This document shows, piece after piece, positions 34,801-46,800 of a stretch of 64,000 nt of DNA; the stretch's first letter is position 1; each line of letters starts with the position of its first letter. The notes under the pieces are model-generated. The model saw only the letters and a program-made list of their open reading frames with translations, ran no database searches and was not told the DNA's origin. The stretch is taken from assembly GCA_032164245.1 (NCBI GenBank), contig JAVMKO010000003.1:84736390-84800389 (forward strand), given 5' to 3'. Both the position numbers and the translations under genes were made by a program. The stretch is from Sternotherus odoratus. Lineage: Eukaryota; Chordata; Testudines; Kinosternidae.

Positions 34801-37800
34801 TGCCATTTTGTATGCATTTTACATGCAAAATTTTATGCTAAGGTAATTGTCCATATTTTCTTTAAAATATCTCCTTTAATGCCTTATCTTTTTTCATGTC
34901 TCATGTATCTTTTATAAGCTGACCTTAAGTAGCAAATCGTTATATTGTAGCTGCAAGTTTCCTGATCATGATCTCAATCCACCAAAGCACTTAAACACAC
35001 GCTTAACCTTAAAACTCCTGGGTAGTTCCATTGCAATCACTGGGACTACTCATAGACCTAAAGTTAAGCTCATGATGAAGTGTTCTGCCAAACTGGGGAC
35101 TATTACAAGTCAACATAAAGATTTCTGCCAGGTGTGACCACAGGAATATCAAATATTCTCCCCCTCACAAGTCATATGGAAATCTTTGTGGACACAATAC
35201 ATGTTCAGTCCCATCACTCCTTTTCCATACACACCACTCCCTCAGACAGTTATTCATTTTTTTAGACCCACCTGTGAACAATTATTCACTTTCTAAATCC
35301 GCCCTCAAACAGTTATTCACCTTATCCACGCCCCCAAAGTGACGTCAGTGGAAAGTCCAAGGAGGCAGCAGCACAGAACTTTCAAACCCTCCCGAGGCAA
35401 GATAACCATTATTTTGTTTATTGTTTTGTTTATTGTTTTGTTTATTGTATCTTTTCTTTTTTAATCTTGTCTAAGAACAGGCATGATCTTTATGGTGGGA
35501 GGAGTATATTCGCAATAAACCACTGGGTGGTTATCAAATAACTCAGCTTTGCTGAAACATTTAACCAACCTCCAGAAGTGGTTTCTTGCTTCATCTCAAA
35601 TACTCCTTTAGGATGATCATTATCCCTTAATCAATCAATTAATATTTTGTAAGTGGAGTTTAACAACAGAGGTGAAGGACCTAAAATATTGTGGCCATCT
35701 ATAGTTTAAAAACAAAAACAAGGATTCAGATAAATATTCCAGTTACTTGACTTACCTTTTCCTACCAATAAGTCAATTTAGTAACCATTAAGAACATGTA
35801 TAGTTCTGTCTAATAGCTGACTGAGAAGAAGGGATCATGCCATTATGAAAATGATCAGGTGAAATCGTTACATATAAATATGTAACACACCTGATTTTCA
35901 GAGGTACTGAGCAGTCACAGGTTCTGTTGAAGTCAAGTGGAGTTGGGAGTGTTTTTCACATCTGAAAAGCAGCTATTTGTGCTACTTACATGAGCTATCC
36001 AGCATTTGGTGACAATTCGAGGTGTGCCAAATTCCAGCCAAGTTAGCACCAAATTTCTCCCTGTAATTCTAACTGTAGGTCAAAGAGGGAATGATGTTAT
36101 GGCGTTTGATCCTGCAAGGTGCTGAGCACTTGGTTCCTGATTTCACAAAGCATTTTACCATGTACTTAAAAGTTAAACATGTCAGTTGGCCTTTTGAAGC
36201 CTTGGACTAGTCATACGGTTAAAGTTAAGCATATGCTTAAGGACTTTGCTGGACTAGAATCAGAGTGTTCAGAACCATTCAAGATCAAACTCAATATGAA
36301 TGGAGAAATATATTGATTATAGTAAATGTTCATGATAGACACACCAAATATATATTCATTACTACTGAAAGGCCTGTGTTTTACTAGAATTAGGTTACGA
36401 TTGTTCAGGAGCAAAATCTATTTGAAGTGTGAGGGCTCACTCTGCCTTTTTGTTAGATATGATGTTCTCACCAGGATTTGAGGGGAACCCCAGTTTCAGC
36501 TTCCAGACTCTGATGAATGCAGACAGTATCTACATGGTCTCGCACTACACCCTTCTCCTCAACCTGAAGTTATCCAACTCCGACTACTACAGGAAGAAAC
36601 CTGCCCAAGCACCTGTGTTGCTGGTGAGTGAGGAATACAGAACAAACCATTGTGAGAAGTAAAAAATCCTGTGGGTGGCTACGATGCAGTATTTCTTTTA
36701 TTTTAGAGCAGCTGAAATATGTTCATTTCCTCTCAACCATTTGAGAGAAGGCAGAGAAAATAACCTAATATTTTCAAATAATGAGACTAGTATAAACTGT
36801 TCCCTAAATTTGCAGATTTGTTACACCCCATATGCATTTTTTGATGAATAAACTATTGGCCAGAATAAATTCACTTAGCTCTAGTTGACAACATTTGGGA
36901 CAGGTGAGGGGAAACAGTCCTTACCAGTAATATCAAAGAGTATTTCGATTCCAGTGACTATCAGAACTAATCTTTGAATATTATTAGCATTTCCATATGT
37001 TTTTTATTCAGTTATTATAATTCAGTCCTTACAGAATTTCCACTGAAGTCTCTAGGGAGTGCATCCCTTATACCGGGCCTGAACTTGGTCTTGTGTGTCA
37101 CTGGGAGTTTGGCCTGAGTAAGGACTTCAGCAGTGGGCCCTGCCTCTTCAAGGGCTTAGTTGGCCCATGAAGGCAGAGCCTTGTATTAGAGAGCAGTGCA
37201 GAGTCTGTGCCCCATGGAGAGCAGCATATGTAATCACATCTCCCTGCACTCAGTCCTACTCAACAGGCTGAAGTTGAGGGTGTTGGGTGATGGCCTGCCT
37301 CCCACATGCATTTTGGTCCTGTATAACTCAGGAGAAGTATTGAAGGACCTGTCCCACCAATTACCTCACCACAAGAACTGTAACTATCTCCTACATGAGC
37401 TGCCACAAAGAGAGGGAAAAGCTCCTTGCACCATCTCACTTGCAATTGTCCAGGTGTGTAAGGGCCGGGCACAATCTAGTCCTAGGTCAGTTCTTATTCT
37501 TACAGAAGCTTCATACCCCCATCCTTTTTCTCCTCATTTCCCCAGTACTCTGATGTACTCAAAGAGGAGTGGCTAGGTCATTACACTAATTGAATCTATT
37601 TCCCTATGTTAAGTATCCTTCACACCTTCTTGTTAACTGTCTGATATAGACCACCTTGATTATCGCTACAAAAGGTTTTTGTTTGTTTTTTCTCCTGCTG
37701 ATAATAGCTCATCTAAATTAAATAGCCTTGTAGAATTTGTATGGTAATTTCCACCTTTACATATTTTGTGTGTGTGTGTGTGTGTGTATCTTACCTACAT

Positions 37801-40800
37801 TCTATGCATCCGATGAAGTGGGTTATAGCCCACAAAAGCCGATGCTGAAATAAATTGGTTAGCCTCTAAGGTGCCATAAGTATTCCTCATTTTCTTTACG
37901 GATACAGACTAAGCATGGCTGCTACTCTGAAACCTGTCAAAGAGGAGTAGTGGATCTGCTGGTTGAGGCTTACGCTCTAGTGACTGACTGTCATGTTACA
38001 TTTGGATTTGTATTGTTCTCTGCAGAAGGAGTTTATGAAGCAGGTTCAGGCCAGTGGAGTATTGATGGTGTTCTCTCAGGCATGGGTTGAGGAGCTCTAC
38101 CATCAGATACTGGAAAGGAACATCCTGGGGGAGGCTGGTTACTGGGGAAACCCTGAGGAGCACCATCTTCCGCTCATCACCATGTTGACAGGTCAGTATT
38201 ATATCACCGTGACCATATGAGCACAGTAATATGCTCATATCAGTAAAGATTAACTTCTAAATGTATTCTGCAGATGTCTGAAATATTAAATATTTGAACA
38301 TTAGGCTTCATTCAGTCACCTGTCGATCAAGATGCAATAAGGCTAAATATGGTGCTTACTAAAGTGCCAGTGGAGAAGAAATTGGGTTCAGTTATGGCAT
38401 GAATCTGGTTGTTTAATCTGGATCAAACACTCTGTATTGAAATCCTGGATCCAATCAAAAAATACCTGACAATACCTTGATTCCCTATGGCCAGTGTGAC
38501 CAAAAACTGAATAGACTCTGAAAGGATTGTTTGGTTTGTTTTGTTTGTGTTTATGGCAGTGCTGAACATTGGAAAACATAATTTCAACAATACATTCAAA
38601 ATGATGGGGTCTAAATTAGCTGTGACCACTCAAGAAAAGGGATCTTGTAGTCATTGTAGATGGTTCTCTGAAAACATCTGCTCAATGTACAATGGCAGTC
38701 AAAAAAGCTAACAATGTTAGGAATCATTAGGAAAGGGATAGATAAAAAGATAGTAAATATCATAATGCCATTATATAAATCCATGGTATGCCTTCACCTT
38801 GAATACTGTGTCCAGTTCTGATCACCCACCTCAAAGAAGATATCTTAGAATTGGAAAAGGTACAGAGAAGGGCAACAATGATTAAGGGTATAGAACAGTT
38901 TCCATATTAATAGAGATTAAAAAGACTGTGACTGTTCATCTTGGAAAAGAGATGACTAAGGGATGATACAGTAGAGGCCTATAAAATTATGAATGGTGTG
39001 GAGAGAGAGAATAAGGAAGTGTCATTTACCCGTTTGCAGAACACAAGAAACAGATGTCACACAGTGAAATAAATGGGCACGAGGTTTAAAACAAACAAAA
39101 GGAAGTACTACACTTCACACAACACACAGTCAACTTGCGAAACTTATTGCCAGGGGATGTTGTGAAGGCTATTTTAAACTGAGTTAAAAAAAATTAGATG
39201 AGTTCATGGAGCATAAGTTCACCAATGGCTATTAGCCAAGATGGCTAAACCTCTGACTGCCAGATGCTGGGACTGGACAACAGGTGATGGATCACTTAAT
39301 AATTGCCCTGTTCAGTTTGTTCCCCCTGAAGCATCTGGCACTGGTCTCTGGTGGAAGACAGGGTACTGGGCTAGATGGACCATTGGTCTGACCCAATATG
39401 GCCAGTTTTATGTTCCTAATCAGAATCCGGGCTCAGGCAATGTAGAAACATGCTGTTTAGGAATGTTCAGTAACTGATATGAATGATCAGAGCATGTTGA
39501 AAGTAGCTCTGTGGCTTTGTTATAGGGACAGATCCTCAGCTGGTGTAACTGAGCTTGAGGGATTGTCTCTGGCAGATGCTGAAATGATTCTCTTTTGATA
39601 TTTTGGAATCAAAAATCTACTGCTGCGCCAAAAATCTAGCAGCAAAAATAATAAATCTAGGATTTGTGAACATAACCTAAAGAACATGGTGTGTGCCTTT
39701 CAAAAGATTTTCCTTCAGCGTCCCAGAGTGATAAAGATAGAATGTAGTGGGTTAGACTCGGGAAGCAGTATGCCCTAGTGGATCGAGCACTGGACTGGAC
39801 CATAGGAGACTTGGATTCTACTCTTGGCTTTGCCATTGACCTGCTGGGTGACCTTGAACAAGTAACATCCCTTCTGGTGCCTCAGTTTCCTCCCCCCTCC
39901 CCCCCCCCCAGTAAAATAGGGGCAACAACATGGGCTGCCTTTGTAAAGCACTACATAAGATCTAAATGTTGCTGTTATTGCTTCTCCTTGGCACTTCTGT
40001 CCCAAAAAAACTTTCTTCTCCATTCATCAATGTTTAGTAATGACTGATTGAAGTCAATGGAGCTATTTCAGTTTACACCAGGGAAAATGTGGCTCAACGG
40101 AATTCAACAGCATTTGCTTCCATAGTAGCAAGCCGCAGTTATTGTTCAAAAAATGTATCGTTTTGGAAAGAAGTCAAAGGGGTTTTTAAAACTTGACCAG
40201 CTCATGTAGGTAAATACTGATGAATGGGAAAGGAAGCTGTGTAACTGCCTAGAAACAGTGTGGTTCAGTGCACCAAACTCCTTTGTCACTTCAGGTCTCT
40301 CCGGGGGGAATCTTTGGAAAAGAGCATTCCATGTTCTTTATGTTCTGGGCACACATCCTAGATTTGTATTTTCACAGGCAGATTTTTGGAGCAGCAGGTC
40401 ACTGGTTTCATGATATCACAGGAATGTAATGTCAGTGTACCCTGGGCTAAGCATAACTACTGGGAGTCAGATCCTGCAATTTTTCCACTGATTGAACTCA
40501 CATTGACTTTGATTGATACTATGCCAGGGATATGCTGAAATGCTACCGCTGAGACATAACTCTGCTAAGAAGCTAAGAGACTATAACTCTTCTGACAAAC
40601 ACTTTCCTAAAAAGAAAATGTAGGATGAATATTGTGAAGGAGGTGGGGGATGCCTGTAATATTTTGTCAATATTATACATTCTGTTTCAATGTTAGGTGC
40701 AATATGATTACATGGGACTCATTCAAGTAGGGGTTTCCTGGATTAAGGAACAATAACTTCAGGTAGCCCCATTTACTGGGGTCATTCATTCTAATGTTTT

Positions 40801-43800
40801 ACCTCCAACAACGCTGAGTTCAGTCATCCAGCTTGTAATAACGGGGGAAGGGCTGGAACATAAAATTTTGGGATAGGTAAAAAGTCAGCCCCCAAAGGCA
40901 GAGATTGCTGGGGACCAGACTGAAACTCAATCCCTAAAGTTTGGAATGTCTGGGCTAAACTGCTAGGCCTACCTAAGCCTATAGGTAAGATAGATATGCG
41001 TGTACATCTTTCATTGTGTTAAAAACACTTTTCTCTGGTTATATTTTGTTCCTACTGTTAAGATTAAACAATACTTTGTTTTGAAAAGTCTGTTTTGAGT
41101 CACTGTGTTACCCACTGGTCACCGCTCCTGAAGGGAAGCTTGCAGTACCCAAATCCAGATGGGCCTTCACCCCAAGCACCCACTTTGAGAGGCTAGCAGA
41201 GTCAAAGATGTGGCTTACCCTGAACTGTGACAAACACCAGAAGAAAATTTCTTATCAGTGAAGTCTACTAGACTGTGGACCAAGGAAAGTGATGGATACC
41301 CTTCTCTTCGAATCATTTAAAATTTCACTGAAGAGAACTTTCGGGGATATCATTCTTATTTACCCAAAGGCCCTTCTGCACCCTCATTAAGGTCCCTTCA
41401 CACTGCCAGAGATAGATAACTCAGAATCTGACCCTTAAAAATATACCATCAGAAATTCAGGAACTTTCTTTGTGCAATGGTTCAATATGAAATGTTCTTC
41501 TGACCCCATATGTGTGTGTTTTTTATGGTGCTACAGACATTGATGGCTTGGGGAGCAGTGCAATAGGTGGACAGCTGATGGCATCTGCGTCAACACAATC
41601 TCCTCTCACCCAGAACCAGAAGACTGATGATTCTGTTGTGGCAGGTAGTGAGTCTGTATTGTGTATGTGTCCACCATTAGTAGGCTTATAATATACACTG
41701 GGCCCCCTGGAATTTATTCTAGTGTGCAAAGGCTTTAGATAAATGGGAGACTAAGCCCAGTGAAGTTATACCATGGCTTAATTTAACCTAATGTGCTTAA
41801 GTGTTGTAATCACAGCTGGTGCTGCAGCAGGCTTCAAATAGTTCAACTGTGTTTTCATAAAAAGTAAAACACATTCAAGAACAAGAGATCAAACATTTAG
41901 AATGTCAAGTGGCCTAAGTCAGCAATACACTAGTCAAAAGATCAGATGGTCCAGAAGTAGAGAAGGAACAGGGCCTGTTTCCCTCAATGACAAAGCAGCA
42001 GGTATTTCACTTTCCAGGAAAATGATGGATGCATTTCTTATCCAGGTGTTGCTTTTGCCCGATACCTTCTGATTGGTTGCTGGAAGAATCTGATTGACAC
42101 CTTATCCACCCCTTTAACTGGTCGAATGGCAGGAAGCTCCAAAGGGTTAGCATTCATCCTGGGAGCTGAAGGCATCAAGGAGCAGAACCAGAAGGAGAAA
42201 GATTCCATTTGTATGAGCCTGGATGGACTGAGGAAGGCAGCCCGGCTGAGCTGTGCTCTAGGTATCAGAACGGACTGAATTCCTAGATGGATTCATGAGA
42301 TTGGATGTAAATGTTCTTAAGGGCGGGGAGGGAATTTGGGGAAGAAGGAAGCAAACTAGGAAGCACAATAAAGCTGGTGTAGAAGCTAATAGCTCTGTTC
42401 ATGAAGCTGTTCATGATTGCATAAATCCAGTGAAGGAGATAAATGAGATAAATGAAAATGCTCATTAGACAATAACTGTTGTTCCTCTTTGTAGGGGTTG
42501 CTGCTAATTGCGCATCTGCCCTTGCCCAAATGGCTGCCGCCTCCTGCGTTCAAGAAGAGAAGGAGGAAAGAGAAGTCCAAGAGCCCAGTGATGCTATAAC
42601 TCAAGGTAGCTACTATTGGCCAAGTAGTCCTTATTATCTAATGTTCCTTATAGTAGTGACATCGTAAGGTATTTTGTTATGGGAAAGGTAGGGATGGGGG
42701 GATTTCACTGCAATGCAAATATATGGGAAGTACACTTACCGGGGGAACCATTAGTCTCATACAAACTCCACTGTACTGGGATCTTGTTATTACTTCATAC
42801 TCCATTTTATCCCATATAAATCTTCTGCTGATTCACTTGAACACTATTAAGCTCAAACTGTGTTTTAAAGTTTAATCTTTTAAAGTTTGGTGACACAAAT
42901 GCAGCTGTAGTGGCATCTGAGTTATAACAACTTATAAAAATGTACATCTTATGTATCTGACACTACCATGAGTTCAGAGGGGCACCAAAATGTGCTCAGT
43001 CTTTCTTATTTTCATGACGTTCACTCAGCTTGCTTATTTACATATGCATCCTTTACCATCACAAATTCTCACATGTTTAAAATTGCTTACCTCTGGAGTG
43101 TAGTAAGTTAAGCTTGATGAAGCTGAAAAAATGTAGTAATAGGATAAAAAGTCCGTCACTTCTAGATTACTACTTCAAAGCCAGTGCAAATCATTAGAGA
43201 CCCGAAGTTGTCAACCTCACATGTTTACTTGGTGGCCTGAGTTAAATGAATTTGAAGACTTCACTCCAGTTCCCACTGGATAGAAGTTCATGACACAAAA
43301 ATGGCCATAACAAGTGGCCCTAAGTGGCAGGCAGCAGAGGTCAAAGACTGAATAGGTAGGAGAGTGAAAAACCTCTGACCCCTAGAAGAAAACCCTGGAA
43401 ATGACACTTGAGGTATACTGGCCAATCAATATGGGGGAAGTAGAACTGGCTGGAGGTTGACATTTTTGTTTCGTGACAACTTTCAAGATTTCAAAATTGG
43501 TGTTTGTTCCACCTTGGTACAAATACAGATCTTTCCAGAGTTTCAGTGAAAAGGAATGGCATTGAACGTCTGTTTTCTGATTTTTAAAAAAAGATCAGGT
43601 TTTCGATCTGGGTCTCTCTCAGTTATCAAGTGACCAGGGAGTCCACCCTGGACCTCGGAGACCTTCCTGTCATGGAACTTGTCAAATCTAGTACATCTCC
43701 ATGAAGCATCTCCGCTTCAGTGAAAAGATATTGTCAAAAATGATCCCAACCAGCTGTACCGGGAAGCTTGCACTCTGTCTTTCAATCCTGTGTATTTTGT

Positions 43801-46800
43801 GAATAACAAGATGTGAATCTGTAACAGAGTCGGTTTAGCACCTTCCATAAGCAATACATTCTCTCACATACGCAAATGGATTTTTTTAAGTGCATGTACA
43901 TCTGAAAAAGGTATTTGCTTTTATGTTTTGCCTAAAACGCCATCTTAATACAGATCTCTTTCATATTGTAGTCTTCTCCATCTCCACCATCTGTGAGAAC
44001 AAATGTTTGTTTGTTTCTTAAGTGATGGATGTTCTCAAATAATGTTATGTTATTGTTAACGGGACAGTGAAACAGAAAGTGGAGCAGAAGCTGGAACAGA
44101 TGGGGAAAGTGCAGGGAGTTTGTCTGCACCCTGCTCATGTTTTGTGCATGGATGCCATCCTCAATGTGGGCCTGGAAATGGGAAGCCACAATCAAGACTG
44201 TTGGCCGCATGTGTTCAGGTACAGGAATCTACTGGCTTTAGGTCAGAAAATGTATTTTAACAGAATACAACTCCTGCTACATACAGCGAGAGAGAAATAA
44301 ATCTGTATGCATTCACGTTCTCATTCTGGGAGGTGCTCCGGTGCCACACTCAAAAATAGTTGACCTAGGAGATTGAGTGCAATTCAGTGAGGGAGAGGAG
44401 AATGAGGAGGAGATTTTTCTTTTTTTTTTTTAAAAGGCCTAAGGATAATCTTAGATACACCTATCTGAGTGCTTTCCAATCCTTAATATATTGATCCTCA
44501 CAGCACTGCTGTGAACCAGGGCAATGCTATTATCCCCCATAGTACTGATAGAGAACTGAGGCACAGGGCAGCTATGGCCTAGGTCCTCAAAGGGTATTAA
44601 GGCCCCTAATACCCCTTGTGCAAGGACACATAGGAAGCTTGCAGCAGAGCCAGGAACTGAACCCAGGTCTCTGGCAAGAGCCCTATCCACCAGGCTATCC
44701 TTCCTTTCTAAGGTCATTGAAAGTCCAGGCATTTAGGAACAACAAATCCCAGCAGGCACTTCTGGAAGTCTCCCCTCAGACTGTAAATAAAAGCAATATC
44801 CCCTTTAGAAAAATTCCAGGCCACATGACACGATAACAAACCTCCACTTGCCTGGCATCAGGTAGGCTGGCTCCATAGACCAGTGTGGCTCCAAAGCAGA
44901 TTGACCACCTGTCCGTGATCTCCAGTACCATTTTCTGGTAGTGGAACTCTTTTCACTTTTATGCCCCCTTTTATTGTGATTGGCCTACATCACTATGCGT
45001 TTTCTAAATGATTAAACTAGCTGCAGAGACAGACGCTGTTAGAGACCAGTAAAACCGATACCTTGGACTTCATTGTTCTACAGAGGTTTCCAGATTACCT
45101 TTAAGGAGTGAGTGCAGTGCAGAACCAAACAGTGATTGCCTCTAGGGATTCACGGTTCATCTTGTCCCATTTATTCTCAGGGTGTGTGAATACATCAGCA
45201 CTCTGGAGCACACTCATTTCAGCGATGGCACCTCTCAGCCCCCTCTCACTATAACCCAATCGCAGCAGGCCGCAGGAGGGTTGCAGGTGGATTATCCGTC
45301 TGCAAACTCTCCCCAGGAGCTGACCCCTGAGCAGGAGACCACCCTGAGCAACAATCCCGTCATCCAGCCCGTCTCCATCCAGGACCTCATCAAGGAGAGC
45401 AGCAAGGGTAGAGCTTTTGACTTTCGAGGAGGCAGCCTGCTAAGTGGAAGCAATGCTGCCAAGGCTGTCCTCATCCTCTCCACTCAGGCTGACAGGTATG
45501 GACGGCAATGTCTGAAACCTGGTTTTGGCTTCTCAAAACCTCTCCTGAGCCTTCCTATAGAGTAAAAGGAACCGGCAGCCAGTTCTGGACTTTGCGAATG
45601 TTTATGCCATTCGCTCTGCAGCCAATGCTATAGTTGAGGTGGGGTTGAGATTTCTATTAGCACATCCTATTTTCACATACTTATAACATGCTAAAAAAAT
45701 TGAAATCTCCTTTTTGCTGAATTTTTCCAGGCTTTGGCTCCATCCCCAAGAGGAATGTGTATTTGTAAATTATGAGAAAAAAAAATAGTTAACGCCTTAT
45801 TTCGTATGTGGCATCTTTTTTTTTTTTTAATTAAATTCAGAATTGCAACACTGTGCACAGGACTACCCAATAATACAAATGCTTAATAGCGCTCTTAGTT
45901 ATACAGGTGTGAATTTCGTACTGTAACTTCACTGTGGACCTCAGCAGGTGCCTGATCCTGTCCCATTCAAGTGAAGGAGAGATTTTCTGTTGACTGAATG
46001 AGAGCAAGATAAAGCCCTGGCTGTCTGGGTTTTTGACTCTGGTCTCATGGAGTTTCACTGCCATATCAGTCAAGATTGGTGTTGTGATCTCCTTTTTTAA
46101 AATACATAATAAAGAAATAATTTAAAAACCGAATTTTACATTAATGTAAAGTTCATCTTACAGTTTTAAACTACAATCCCAATTCAGAAAAACAGAAGCT
46201 CGGAGGGAGCTTTGGGTGTGCAGTCTTGCAGAAAATCAGACCTCTTGCCTGGGTGCTGAACTTTAGGCTCCTGTGCCTGAAAATTCAGGCCTAAATTTCT
46301 TAAAGTAAGATGGATTCACATATATTACATATATATATGGGGCTTGCTCCTCAGATGGTGTAACTGTGAAGTTAATGGAGCTGTCAATTCACCTCAGCTG
46401 AAGAGCTGACCCATGCCATATTTTGGATTGTTAACTAGTGGACCAACTGTGGCATTAAACCACTAGATGTATTTTGAGGTGGGATTAAGAATGGTCTGTG
46501 CTGTAGTTAGAGCCCCAGAAAGAGTTCTGGTTAATTTTGGAACCCCCTGCTCTTCCCCCCCCCCCAAAAATAATAAAGCTGGTGCATCAAAGTGGACATG
46601 GAAACCTGGGTAACAGCAGGCAATGGCTGAATATAGGTGAAACTTTAACCTCCATGGCTCATTTTCAAGTTACATTCTCTGCACTGTTGCTTACAGGCTA
46701 TTTGAAGATGCTGCTTACAAGCTAAACCTGATGGCACTGGGTGGCTTCCTATACCAGCTCAAAAAAGCTTCTCAATCCCAGCTCTTCTACTCAGTCACAG

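Larger units (their letters stand above)
32376..36456 (+). other. Intron between window exons 8 and 9
   Basis: A 4081-nt intron, GTTTGA to GTTAG. It is AT-rich, with a (CA)n run at 33228-33244, a block at 34970-35085 and a related one at 36100-36260 (both with TTAAAGTTAAGC-type motifs), and a possible LTR at 35133-35593. No gene is supported. Confidence 0.8.
36624..38025 (+). other. Intron between window exons 9 and 10
   Basis: A 1402-nt intron, GTGAGT to TGCAG, with a (TG)n run and a turtle interspersed repeat near its 3' end. The 126-codon open frame at 37196-37576 has no recognisable domain. Confidence 0.8.
38192..41536 (+). other. Intron between window exons 10 and 11
   Basis: A 3345-nt intron, GTCAGT to CTACAG. 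It carries the CR1 3' end (38580-39420) and a MIR (39765-39985). From about 40040 onward nothing is recognised, apart from a short GAAGTCAATGGAGC block of a kind scattered through the window. Confidence 0.8.

Noticed and set aside
37196..37576. 126-codon open frame between exons 9 and 10
   Set aside because: No domain or homology recognised; sits in an intron fixed by two well-matched exons.
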